Position numbers and translations under genes: made by a program
Assembly (NCBI RefSeq): GCF_012726265.1
Contig: NZ_JAASAG010000008.1
Span: forward strand, 62,001-126,000
Origin: Streptomyces sp. HNM0575
Lineage (GTDB): Bacteria; Actinomycetota; Actinomycetes; Streptomycetales; Streptomycetaceae
Reading direction: 5' to 3'
DNA: 64,000 nt
Shown: in pieces, positions 45,753-54,341 of the stretch
Position numbering within the stretch: position 1 is the first letter of the stretch
Layout of the letters: each line of letters opens with the position of its first letter
The notes under the pieces: model-generated
Database searches by the model: none
What the model was told of the DNA's origin: nothing
The model's input: only the letters and a program-made list of their open reading frames with translations

Positions 45753-47849
45753 TCAGGCACCACCGGGGTCGGGCCGCAGCGTGAGGACGTGCGCTGCGGC
45801 GGGGGAGTCCCCTCCGGCCGCCAGGCGCACGTAGTTGCTCCTGCTCCAGTCGTACGTCCGCCCGGTGAGCTGGTCGCGCACCGGGAAGCTGTCCCGCCCT
45901 TCGGCCTGCGCCGGGGTCAGGCCGAAGCGGCGCAGATCGTGCTCCTCCAGAGTCACCGTCGCCTCCTGCGCCTGGTTCGGGTCGAGGCTGACCACGACGA
46001 TGACGGTGTCGCCGCCGGTGCCGCTGTGGGTGTCGCCGCCGGTGCCCGCGCCGGGGCCTGCGTTGGGGCTTGCGTCGGGCTCCGGCCCGTCGTGGTGCTT
46101 GGAGTAGGCGATGACCTGGTCGTTGTCGCAGTGGTGGAAGGTGAGCGAGCGCAGCCCGTGCAGCGCGGGATGCTCACGGCGCAGCCGGTTGAGCTGTCCG
46201 ATCAGCGGCGCGATGGTCTTCCCGGACTCCTCGGCGGCGGCCCAGTCGCGGGGGCGCAGCTGGTACTTCTCCGAGTCCAGGTACTCCTCGCTGCCCGGCC
46301 GTACGGCCTTTGCCTCGCACAGCTCATAGCCCGCGTACACGCCCCAGGACGGGGAGAGCGTCGCCGCCAGCACGGCGCGCGTCTCGAAGACGGGGCGCCC
46401 GCCCTCCTGGAGGCTCGCGTGCAGGATGTCCGGGGTGTTGACGAAGAAGTTGGGACGCATGTAGGCGGCCGCCTCGCCCGCCAGTTCCGTCAGATACTCC
46501 GTCAGCTCCTGCTTGGTGTTGCGCCACGTGAAGTACGTGTACGACTGCTGGAAGCCCACCTTCGCGAGGGCGTGCATCATCGCGGGACGCGTGAACGCCT
46601 CGGCGAGGAAGACCACATCGGGATCGGAGCGGTTGACGTCCCCGATGACCTTCTCCCAGAAGCCCACCGGCTTGGTGTGCGGATTGTCGACGCGGAAGAT
46701 GCGGACGCCTCTGGCCATCCACAGCCGCAGCAGCCGCAGCGTCTCGCGTACGAGCGAGGAGTAGGCCGACGGGTCGGTGTCGAAGGCGAGGGGGACGATG
46801 TCCTGGTACTTCTTCGGAGGGTTCTCGGCGTGCGCGATCGTGCCGTCCGGACGGTGCCGGAACCACTCGGGGTGCTCCTTGATCCAGGGATGGTCCGGCG
46901 AGCACTGGAGCGCGAAGTCGAGGGCGACCTCCATGCCGAGGGCGCGGGCGCGTTCGGTGAAGTGCTCGAAGTCCTCCACCGTTCCCAGGCCGGGGTGCAC
47001 CGCCTCGTGGCCGCCCGCGGCCGAACCGACGGCCCAGGGTGAGCCGACGTCGTGCGGCCCCGCGGACAGCGCGTTGTTGGGCCCCTTGCGGAACTGGTCG
47101 CCGATGGGGTGCACCGGCGGCAGATAGACCACGTCGAAGCCCATGGCGGCCACGGCCTCCAGCCGTGCGGCGGCGGTGCGGAACGTGCCGTGGACGGGCG
47201 GCTCGCCCTCCTTCTCCGGCAGCACCGCGCCCTCGGAACGCGGGAACAACTCGTACCACGAGCCGAACTGCGCGCGCTCGCGCTCCACTTGGAGCGGCAG
47301 CGGACGCGTCGACGTGACCAGTTCACGCAGCGGACGGCGCTCCAGCACGGCCGTCACCTGCGGCGTGAGGGCGGCCGCCAGCCGTGCGGCGACACCGCGG
47401 CCGCGGCTGCGCAACGCGTCGGCCACGGCCAGGACGCCGTCCCTGCCCTCGCTTCTGGGCACGTCGGCGGCGGCGCGTTCGTGCAGCACCGCCCCTTCTT
47501 CCAGCACCGCTTCGGTGTCGATGCCGGCGGGGATCTTCAGCTTCGCCTCGCGGCGCCAGGTGGCGATGGGGTCGCTCCACGCCTCGATCGCGTACGTCCA
47601 TCTCCCCTCGCTGTCGGGGGTGATGTCGGCGGCCCAGCGGTCGGTGCCGGGGGCGAGTTCGCGCATGGGCGTCCAGGGGCCGCGGCGGCCGGTGGCGTCG
47701 CGCAGTACGACGTTGGCGCCGAGGGCCTCGTGGCCCTCGCGGAAGACGGTGGCCGAGACCTGGAACGTCTCGCCCGGTACGGCCTTTGCGGGGTGGCGCC
47801 CGCAGTCGACGAGGGGCCGGACGTCGAGGACGGGGATGCGACCGATCAT
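45753..47849 (-). CDS. glgE: Maltosyltransferase GlgE (alpha-1,4-glucan:maltose-1-phosphate maltosyltransferase)
   Basis: 698 aa from ATG 47849 (MIGRIPVLDVRPLVDCGRHPAKAVPGE). It transfers maltosyl units from maltose-1-phosphate to alpha-1,4-glucan. The catalytic residues are visible: D388 (VRIFRVDNPHTKP), E417 (VVFLAEAFTRP), D474 (FFVNTPDILH). They lie six residues earlier than the D394, E423 and D480 published for the S. coelicolor enzyme, consistent spacing throughout. A Gly/Thr/Asp insert (about residues 600-625, GPGAGTGGDTHSGTGGDT) interrupts the C-terminal beta domain. It is the first gene of glgE-treS-mak-glgB. An 11-bp inverted repeat lies just upstream. Confidence 0.96.
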   Translation of the reverse strand: MIGRIPVLDVRPLVDCGRHPAKAVPGETFQVSATVFREGHEALGANVVLRDATGRRGPWTPMRELAPGTDRWAADITPDSEGRWTYAIEAWSDPIATWRREAKLKIPAGIDTEAVLEEGAVLHERAAADVPRSEGRDGVLAVADALRSRGRGVAARLAAALTPQVTAVLERRPLRELVTSTRPLPLQVERERAQFGSWYELFPRSEGAVLPEKEGEPPVHGTFRTAAARLEAVAAMGFDVVYLPPVHPIGDQFRKGPNNALSAGPHDVGSPWAVGSAAGGHEAVHPGLGTVEDFEHFTERARALGMEVALDFALQCSPDHPWIKEHPEWFRHRPDGTIAHAENPPKKYQDIVPLAFDTDPSAYSSLVRETLRLLRLWMARGVRIFRVDNPHTKPVGFWEKVIGDVNRSDPDVVFLAEAFTRPAMMHALAKVGFQQSYTYFTWRNTKQELTEYLTELAGEAAAYMRPNFFVNTPDILHASLQEGGRPVFETRAVLAATLSPSWGVYAGYELCEAKAVRPGSEEYLDSEKYQLRPRDWAAAEESGKTIAPLIGQLNRLRREHPALHGLRSLTFHHCDNDQVIAYSKHHDGPEPDASPNAGPGAGTGGDTHSGTGGDTVIVVVSLDPNQAQEATVTLEEHDLRRFGLTPAQAEGRDSFPVRDQLTGRTYDWSRSNYVRLAAGGDSPAAAHVLTLRPDPGGA

Positions 47850-47871
47850 TGCTTCACCTTGGTGCGGAGTG

Positions 47872-47906
47872 GAACAGGCGGACGGTTTGTGATCTTCCGC
47901 CTGTTC
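47872..47906. promoter_or_regulatory. Inverted repeat upstream of glgE
   Basis: GAACAGGCGGA (47872-47882) and TCCGCCTGTTC (47896-47906) form a perfect 11-bp inverted repeat with a 13-base AT-richer spacer, 23-57 bases upstream of the glgE start. It could be a leader hairpin, an operator, or a terminator for the P450 pair 230 bases away. The rest of 47850-48138 holds no gene. Confidence 0.5.
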
Positions 47907-48138
47907 TATCTGCTTCGCCTGGAGCGCCGGTGCCGCGCGCATGGCCGTGACGCGCGTTCACCCGCCCGGCGGCCCGGCCGGGGTTCCGCCGTGCCGGGCC
48001 GCCCGCCGGGCCGCCCGCCGGGGCCGTGGCCGGATCCGGTGCGTGCCGCGAACCGGACCCCGGCCGCGCCGAAAGCCCGGGCCCCGGGGCGGGGTCCGGG
48101 CCGCGGCCGCGGCGACGGCCGGCGTATCGGTGTCCTCT

Positions 48139-49422
48139 TCAATCGCCGCGCAGATGTACCGGGAAGGACTGGAGGTCGTTCTGCGTGAGCACCGGCTGGT
48201 TGACGATCTCCTCGACCGGGACCGCGAGGCGGATGCCCGGGAAGCGGCCGAAGAGCGCGGGCAGCGCGATGCCCGCCTCCAGCCTCGACAGCGCGGCGCC
48301 GGGGCAGATGTGCGGACCGTGGCCGAAGGTCATATGGCGGTTCGGCGACGGCCTGGTGATGTCGAACCGGTCGGCGTCCGGGCCGTGTTGGTCACGGTCC
48401 CAGCCGATCGCGCGGTACGAGACGACGACGCCCTCGCCCTCGCGTATGACGGTGCCGTCCACCTCGATGTCCTCCGTCGCGAAGCGCATCAGCAGGTGCG
48501 TGGTGGGGGTGTCCCAGCGCAGCGTCTCCTCGATCACCGCGTCCCAGCCGGTCTCTCCGGCGAGCACGGACTTCAGCTGGTCGGGGTGGGCGAGCAGCGC
48601 GCGTACGGCGTTGAGGATCAGACCGATCGTCGTCTCGTGGCCCGCGGCGACCATCGCCTTCAGGTTGCCGACGACCTCCTCCTCGGTGAGGGGCTCGCCT
48701 CCCTGGTCGGCGAGGATCAGCGCGCTGGTCAGGTCGTCGCGCGGCTCGGCCGTACGCGCCCTGGCCATGTCGGTGAAGATTCCGTCGAGTTCGGCGATCA
48801 CGGCGAGCCGCTCGTCCTGCGGCGTCAGCATCGAGAAGAACGCCTTGTAGAGGGTGTGCAGCCGTGGATGGAGCGCAGGGTCCACACCCATCAGCACGCT
48901 GATCACGGACATCGGCAGCGGCAGCGCGAAGACCTGCTTCAGGTCCACGGGACCGTCAGCGGACTGCTCCTCCAGGTCGTCGAGCAGGCGGTGGGTGATG
49001 GACTCGATCACCGGGCGCATGTCCTCCAGGCGGCGCGGAGTGATCGCCTGCGCGGTCTTCGTACGCAGCCGCCGGTGCTCGGCGCCGTCCACCGTGAACA
49101 TCGAACGGCCCGCGTCGATCATGCCGATCAGCGGCCACTCCTCGGTGACCTCTCCCGTGCGCCACAGCGTCCAGCGGCTGATGTCCTTCACCAGCCGCTG
49201 GTCCGTGAGCAGCCTTCTCGCGGCGGCGTGCCGAGTCACGGACCAGGCGGGTACGCCGAGGAGTTCGATGCGGGTGAGGGTGCCCGCGTCGCGCAGCCTG
49301 CGGGTCTCCCCGTCGAGGTCGCCCACCATCGGGTCGATGACGATCGGGCAACCGCCGTGGCCGGTCGCGTCGTGCCCCGTCCCGTCGTGTGCGGCGGAGG
49401 AGCTGGATGCGGGGAGGCTCAT
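48139..49422 (-). CDS. Cytochrome P450, CYP154-like
   Basis: 427 aa from ATG 49422. All standard motifs are present: I-helix VAAGHETTIGLI, K-helix ExxR in IEETLRWDTP, and heme loop MTFGHGPHICPGAALSRLEAG with the Cys ligand. The heme-loop wording and the following ALPALFGRFPGIRLAVPVEEI are typical of CYP154 enzymes of Streptomyces, some of which hydroxylate steroids or macrolides. It overlaps the upstream P450 gene by four bases (ATGA), so the two are produced together. No ferredoxin or ferredoxin reductase gene is nearby. Substrate unknown. Confidence 0.93.
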   Translation of the reverse strand: MSLPASSSSAAHDGTGHDATGHGGCPIVIDPMVGDLDGETRRLRDAGTLTRIELLGVPAWSVTRHAAARRLLTDQRLVKDISRWTLWRTGEVTEEWPLIGMIDAGRSMFTVDGAEHRRLRTKTAQAITPRRLEDMRPVIESITHRLLDDLEEQSADGPVDLKQVFALPLPMSVISVLMGVDPALHPRLHTLYKAFFSMLTPQDERLAVIAELDGIFTDMARARTAEPRDDLTSALILADQGGEPLTEEEVVGNLKAMVAAGHETTIGLILNAVRALLAHPDQLKSVLAGETGWDAVIEETLRWDTPTTHLLMRFATEDIEVDGTVIREGEGVVVSYRAIGWDRDQHGPDADRFDITRPSPNRHMTFGHGPHICPGAALSRLEAGIALPALFGRFPGIRLAVPVEEIVNQPVLTQNDLQSFPVHLRGD

Positions 49423-50744
49423 GACCTGCCTTCGATCGGGGGAGTGGGGGAGAAGTGGACGGGCAGGGCGGTCATGCCGCGCAGGAACGCGGAGGGGCGC
49501 CGCGCCAGAGCGCCCGCCGGTACGGCCAGATCGATCTCGGGCAGCCGGTCGAGCAGCACCTCGATACCGACGCGGGCGATCGTCTCCGCTATCTCCTGCG
49601 CCTGGAAGGGGCACTGGAACTCGCCGTGGCTGAAGGCGAAATGGGCGCTGTTGCCGCCCCGCAGCCCCGTGTCCGCGCCCTCCGCGGTGACGTGCACCTT
49701 CGGGTCGGCGTTGGCCCCGGCGAGGCCGAGCAGCAGCATGTCGCCGCTGCGGATGTGCTGCCCGCCGAGCCAGGTGTCCGCGGAGGCCCAGCGGCCCGCG
49801 AGTATCTGGGTGGGGGTGTCCTCCCACAGCACCTCGTTCATCGCCTCGGGGATGCTGCGGCGGTTTCCGGTGAGGGAGGCGGCGAAGCGCTCGTCGGTGA
49901 GCATCAGACGTACGGAGTTGCCGATCCAGTCCGCGGTGGGCAGATGGCCCGCGGCCGTGATGGCCATCAGGTCGAGCGCGTACTCCTCGTCCGTGAAGTC
50001 GTCGGGGTGGGCGAGCATCCAGGAGGTGAGGTCGGCGCCCGGAGCGGCGTGCTTCTCGGCGACCAGTTCGTGGATCTTGGCGCCGAAGTGCTGGAAGCCC
50101 TCCAGGGCGTCGGCGCCGCCGTCGGCGAGATCGGTCATCGCCTTGATCAGGCCCGGACCGTCGGAGTCCGGGAAGCCCAGGAGCCTCGCGAGCACGAGGA
50201 TCGGCAGCGGCTTGGCGTACTCGGAGATGATGTCCGCCTCGCCGCGCGCGCAGAACGCGTCGAGCAGCTGGTCGGCCAACTCCTCGCAGTGCGTGCGCAG
50301 TTCGAGGGGGCTGATGCCTTCCATGGCCGTCTGCACCATCGACAGGTGCCGCTGGTGCTCGGTGCCGACCGTGTAGTAGATGGACGGCTGGCGCTGGCCG
50401 ATCATGGGCCGCAGCGGCCAGTCCTCCGGCAGCGTCTCCCACTGGTTCCACAGCCCCGAATCGCGAGGGAAGAGCCGTGAGTCGGTGGTGACCTGGTACA
50501 TCTCCTGATAGCCGATCACCAGCCAGGCCGGCACCTCGCCGGGCAGCAGCACCGGCACGACGGGGCCGTGCTCGCCGCGCATCTCGCGGTAGTGGCCGGA
50601 CGGGTCGGTGTGGAAGCGGGGACCGCTGAGCGGCACGGCCTTCCCGGCGGCGTGCGCGGGACAGCCGGGCGGCGGGGCCGGTGCGGCGGCAGACGTCCCG
50701 AAGAAGTCGTACTCCCCCTTGTGGGCGTGTTGATACGCCGTCAC
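49419..50744 (-). CDS. Atypical cytochrome P450, CYP157-like, lacking ExxR
   Basis: 441 aa from GTG 50744 (GGAAGG about nine bases upstream). The heme Cys is C378 in FAFSHGEFQCPFQAQEIAE; the usual F-G-x-G-x-H is altered to F-S-H-G-E-F. The K-helix reads E304-V-L-W307 instead of ExxR, and the I-helix AAGHLPTAD lacks the acid-Thr pair. Absence of ExxR with E-x-x-W is the known hallmark of the CYP157 family. CYP157 and CYP154 genes are normally paired at the ends of conservon operons; here the pair stands without conservon genes, between glgE and glgP. Its catalytic ability is open; a role as partner of the CYP154 protein is possible. Confidence 0.9.
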   Translation of the reverse strand: MTAYQHAHKGEYDFFGTSAAAPAPPPGCPAHAAGKAVPLSGPRFHTDPSGHYREMRGEHGPVVPVLLPGEVPAWLVIGYQEMYQVTTDSRLFPRDSGLWNQWETLPEDWPLRPMIGQRQPSIYYTVGTEHQRHLSMVQTAMEGISPLELRTHCEELADQLLDAFCARGEADIISEYAKPLPILVLARLLGFPDSDGPGLIKAMTDLADGGADALEGFQHFGAKIHELVAEKHAAPGADLTSWMLAHPDDFTDEEYALDLMAITAAGHLPTADWIGNSVRLMLTDERFAASLTGNRRSIPEAMNEVLWEDTPTQILAGRWASADTWLGGQHIRSGDMLLLGLAGANADPKVHVTAEGADTGLRGGNSAHFAFSHGEFQCPFQAQEIAETIARVGIEVLLDRLPEIDLAVPAGALARRPSAFLRGMTALPVHFSPTPPIEGRS

Positions 50745-51377
50745 GATGCAAAACCTTCCGTGTGATGGATCGCGACCGATTGCGTACACAGGGCGGGGCT
50801 GGAAGGCGCGCGGCCTCGCCGGCGGACGGTTCCAGCGGCGCAGGCGGCATTCGGGAACTGGTCAGGAACCCGCCGCTTGCTGCGCCGTCACGCTTCACCC
50901 CGTCGGGGAGCGAGCGTGCCCCGGGCCGCGCCGTGCGGCCCGCGCCGTTGCTCTCCGGTCACCTCCGTGGTCTCCGCACGCACACGACGTCCGCGCCGGA
51001 TGTGCAGAGACGCAGGTGGTACGTGCAGAACTCGTGCCCCCTGTACTGAGGTCACGAAGCTTAGGAGGAGATGCGGAGCGCGGTCGAGGGGGTGGAGCTG
51101 GGCATTCCGGCCCGGGCCTGTGACGAGCGGAATTGCCCGGAGGATGTGACGGATGTGACTGCGGCGGCGCCGAGTGGCCGCCGCGAACGGCGGGTTGGTG
51201 ATCGGCGGTCATACGCGCCGCCGCACCCGTCACGGCCGCGCCCGGACCTCCATCCGGCCTCCGCGCGGGCTTCCGTGCGGCCCGCACGGGCCGCCGCGCG
51301 GGCCGCGTCAGGGTGGACACCGCGGATGAAATGGATCATTGCCGCTATGCGTACGTATGCCCCGTTACGGTCGGGGT
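50745..51377. promoter_or_regulatory. Divergent region between the P450 pair and glgP
   Basis: No supported gene in 633 bases. A direct repeat GGATGTGAC-GGATGTGAC lies at 51142-51159. An AGGAGGAG at 51061-51069 is followed too closely by ATG 51071; the frame behind it has no family resemblance. Promoters for the P450 operon (minus) and glgP (plus) must lie here, but I cannot place them with confidence. Confidence 0.4.
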
Positions 51378-54113
51378 GTGAAGGCCATTCGTCGTTTCTC
51401 CGTGCACCCCGTACTCCCCGAACCCCTCCGTCCCCTGAGCGAACTGGCGCACAATCTGCGCTGGTCCTGGCACCCGCCGACCCGGCGCTTCTTCCGCGAC
51501 CTGGCGCCTGAGGCCTGGCGGCGGACGGGCGGCGACCCACTGCGCACGCTCTGCGCGCTGCCGCCCTCCAAGCTCGCGCAACTCGCCTCCGACAGCGCCT
51601 TCCTGCGGCGGCTCGCCGTCGCGGCGGGCGACCTCCACGACGCGCTCAACGAACCCGGCTGGTACCAGCGGGAGGCCGCGGCCTCCGCCGGTCTCCCGCG
51701 TGCCGTCGCCTACTTCTCGCCGGAATTCGGCATCACCGGCGCACTGCCGCAGTACTCCGGCGGCCTCGGCATCCTCGCCGGGGACCACCTCAAGGCCGCC
51801 GGCGACCTGGGCGTTCCGCTGATCGGCGTCGGACTGCTCTACAGACACGGCTACTTCAGGCAGAGCCTGTCCCGCGACGGCTCACAGCAGGAGGACTACC
51901 CCGAACTCGACCCGGCCGAGCTGCCGCTGCGGCTGCTGCGCGAAGCGGACGGCATGCCCGTGAGGATCGCGCTGCGGCTGCCGGGCGGCCGATCGCTGTA
52001 CGCACATGTGTGGCAGGCACGGGTGGGACGCGTACCGCTGCTGCTGCTCGACTCGGCGGTGCAGGCGAACGCGGAACAGGAACGCCGCGTCACCGACCGG
52101 CTCTACGGCGGAGGCGGCGAACACCGCCTGCTTCAGGAGATGCTGCTCGGCATCGGCGGTGTGCGTGCCGTACGCGCGTACTGCCGGCGCACCGGGCACG
52201 CCGAGCCCGAGGTGTTCCACACCAACGAGGGCCACGCCGGGTTCCTGGGGCTGGAGCGCATCCGCGAACTGGGGGAGCGGGGGCTGGAGTTCGAGGCCGC
52301 GCTGGAGTCGGTGCGGGCGGGCAACGTCTTCACCACGCACACCCCCGTGCCCGCGGGCATCGACCGCTTCGAGACCTCTCTGATCGCCTCCCACTTCGGT
52401 GACGACGGCGAACTGGAGGGCGTCGCCACGGAGGACGTGCTCCGGCTCGGCGCCGAGAGCTACCCCGGCGGCGACCCGGGCCTGTTCAACATGGCGGTGA
52501 TGGGCCTGCGGCTGGCGCAGCGCGCGAACGGCGTGAGCAGCCTGCACGGCGAGGTCAGCCGCACCATGTTCGCGGGGCTGTGGCCCGGGTTCGACCCGGC
52601 GGAGGTGCCCATCACCTCCGTCACGAACGGTGTGCACGCGCCGACTTGGCGCTCGCCGCGGATGCCCGCCGACGCGCCGGCGCTGCCCGACGCCGAACTG
52701 TGGGCGCTGCGCCGCACGTTGCGCGAACAGCTCGTGCACGACGTACGGGCGCGGCTGCGCGCCTCGTGGCGGGAGCGCGGCGCCGCGGACGCCGAACTCG
52801 GCTGGACGGACGGGGTGTTCGACCCGGACGTGCTGACGATCGGGTTCGCGCGCCGGGTGCCGTCGTACAAGCGCCTCACGCTCATGCTGCGCGATCCGGA
52901 GCGGCTGACCCGGCTGCTGCTGCACCCGGAGCGCCCGGTGCAGATCGTGGTGGCGGGCAAGGCGCATCCCGCGGACGAGGGCGGCAAGCGGCTGATCGGG
53001 GAGCTGGTGCGGTTCGCCGACGATCCGCGCGTACGGCACCGGATCGTCTTCCTGCCCGACTACGGGATGGACATGGCGCAGGACCTCTACCCCGGCTGCG
53101 ACGTGTGGCTCAACAACCCGCTGCGGCCGCTGGAGGCGTGCGGTACCAGCGGAATGAAGGCCGCGCTCAACGGCTGTCTCAACCTCTCGGTGCGGGACGG
53201 CTGGTGGGACGAGTGGTTCGACGCGGACTTCGGGTGGGCCGTGCCCACGGCCGACGGCGACGCCGCCGCGGACGAGGACCGCCGGGACGGCGTCGAGGCC
53301 GCCGCGCTGTACTCGCTGATCGAGGATCACGTGGCGCCCTGCTTCTACGACGGCGGCGGCGTGCGGGGAGGCGGGCGGGCACCGGAAGGCAGCCGGGCAC
53401 CGGAGGGCGGCCGGGTGCCCGAAGTGCCCGTCCGCTGGGTGGGGATGGTGCGCAGGACCCTCGCACGGCTCGGTCCGAAGGTGCAGGCGGAGCGGATGGT
53501 GCGCGAGTACGTCGAGCGGCTGTACGGGCCCGCTGCCCGCTCCCACCGCGAGCTGAGCGACGAGGCGGCGGCCCGCGGACTGGGCGCCTGGAAGGCGCGG
53601 GTGCGTGCGGCGTGGCCCTCGGTGTCGGTCGCCCTCGGGTCCGTGGAGCACGACGCCGACGACGGGAACGGCGAAGACGACCGGCAGGGCGGGCACGAAC
53701 GGCACGGCGAGCAGAACCGGGGCGGCGAGCACGAACAGCCGGGCGGCGGTGCCGGTTCCGGGCTGCGTCTCGGGGCCAGCCTGACACTGCGTGCGAAGGT
53801 CGCCCTCGGAGGGCTGTCACCGGAGGACGTCGAGGTGCAGGCGGTGGCCGGACCCGTCGACGGCTCGGACCGCATCGCGGGCGGTGACGCGCTGAAGGTC
53901 CCGCTCAAGCCCGTCACTTCGGCCGGCGGCGGCGCGGACCTCGACGGCCGCTGGACGTACGAGGGGACCGTCACGCCCGGCAGCGCGGGCCCCTACGGAT
54001 ACACGGTGCGGGTGCTGCCCGCGCACCCTCTGCTGGCGTCGGGCGCCGAACTGGGCCTGGCCGCCGTGCCGTCGGACGCGGCGGACGAGACGCCGGGCGG
54101 CGCCGGCGTGTGA
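51378..54113 (+). CDS. glgP: Glycogen/alpha-glucan phosphorylase
   Basis: 911 aa from GTG 51378 (VKAIRRFSVHPVLPEPLRPLSELAHNLRWSWHP). It releases glucose-1-phosphate from alpha-1,4-glucan. The short-form GT35 family is clear from PRAVAYFSPEFGITGALPQYSGGLGILAGDHLKAA, EVFHTNEGHAGFLGLERI, TTHTPVPAGIDRF and the PLP-lysine site PLRPLEACGTSGMKAALNGCLNLSV. The N-terminal DUF3417 domain is present. Low-complexity inserts occur near residues 655-690 (Gly/Arg/Pro) and 755-795 (Asp/Gly/His). It diverges from the glgE block, separated by the P450 pair. The stop codon lies in a 13-bp tandem repeat. Confidence 0.95.
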   Translation: MKAIRRFSVHPVLPEPLRPLSELAHNLRWSWHPPTRRFFRDLAPEAWRRTGGDPLRTLCALPPSKLAQLASDSAFLRRLAVAAGDLHDALNEPGWYQREAAASAGLPRAVAYFSPEFGITGALPQYSGGLGILAGDHLKAAGDLGVPLIGVGLLYRHGYFRQSLSRDGSQQEDYPELDPAELPLRLLREADGMPVRIALRLPGGRSLYAHVWQARVGRVPLLLLDSAVQANAEQERRVTDRLYGGGGEHRLLQEMLLGIGGVRAVRAYCRRTGHAEPEVFHTNEGHAGFLGLERIRELGERGLEFEAALESVRAGNVFTTHTPVPAGIDRFETSLIASHFGDDGELEGVATEDVLRLGAESYPGGDPGLFNMAVMGLRLAQRANGVSSLHGEVSRTMFAGLWPGFDPAEVPITSVTNGVHAPTWRSPRMPADAPALPDAELWALRRTLREQLVHDVRARLRASWRERGAADAELGWTDGVFDPDVLTIGFARRVPSYKRLTLMLRDPERLTRLLLHPERPVQIVVAGKAHPADEGGKRLIGELVRFADDPRVRHRIVFLPDYGMDMAQDLYPGCDVWLNNPLRPLEACGTSGMKAALNGCLNLSVRDGWWDEWFDADFGWAVPTADGDAAADEDRRDGVEAAALYSLIEDHVAPCFYDGGGVRGGGRAPEGSRAPEGGRVPEVPVRWVGMVRRTLARLGPKVQAERMVREYVERLYGPAARSHRELSDEAAARGLGAWKARVRAAWPSVSVALGSVEHDADDGNGEDDRQGGHERHGEQNRGGEHEQPGGGAGSGLRLGASLTLRAKVALGGLSPEDVEVQAVAGPVDGSDRIAGGDALKVPLKPVTSAGGGADLDGRWTYEGTVTPGSAGPYGYTVRVLPAHPLLASGAELGLAAVPSDAADETPGGAGV

Positions 54114-54176
54114 ACCGGGCGTCTGAACCGGGCGTCTGAACCGGGCGTCTGAACCGGGCGTCTGAACAAGGCACTT
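54112..54176. repeat. 13-bp tandem repeat at the glgP stop codon
   Basis: GAACCGGGCGTCT occurs four times exactly (54112-54163), followed by a variant GAACAAGGCACTT and further related GAAGCGG/GCGCTT units to about 54220. The TGA of glgP (54111-54113) runs into the first unit. Each unit carries a T-G-A, so changes in copy number would not extend the protein. Confidence 0.85.
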
Positions 54177-54247
54177 GAAGCGGGTGAACAAGGCGCTTGA
54201 AGCGGAAGCGCTTGAAGCGGCGCCGTATGTGAAGGCGCCGGACATGA

Positions 54248-54297
54248 CGGCGGGGCGGGTGCCGTGCGCGAAACCGCGCACGGTGCCCGCCCCGCCG
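54248..54297. terminator. 23-bp hairpin between glgP and the M4 protease gene
   Basis: Bases 54248-54270 pair with 54275-54297 along all 23 positions (two as G-U in RNA) with an AAAC loop. It is the longest stem in the window, located between two convergent genes. Confidence 0.9.
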
Positions 54298-54341
54298 GTG
54301 TGCTGTGCCGTCGGACTAGCCGACGAGCCGGTCAGCCGGGG

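Noticed and set aside
48139..50744. Part of a secondary metabolite gene cluster
   Set aside because: No synthase, ferredoxin, transporter or tailoring gene surrounds the P450 pair; both flanks are glycogen metabolism.
51002..51049. Possible short peptide ending in Cys-Pro-Leu-Tyr after a GTG
   Set aside because: No ribosome site and no modifying enzymes nearby; a chance frame is more likely.
51071..51511. Small frame behind AGGAGGAG upstream of glgP
   Set aside because: The ribosome site is only about two bases from the ATG, the frame runs into glgP in another frame, and the product is Arg/Pro/Ala-rich without homology I recognise.
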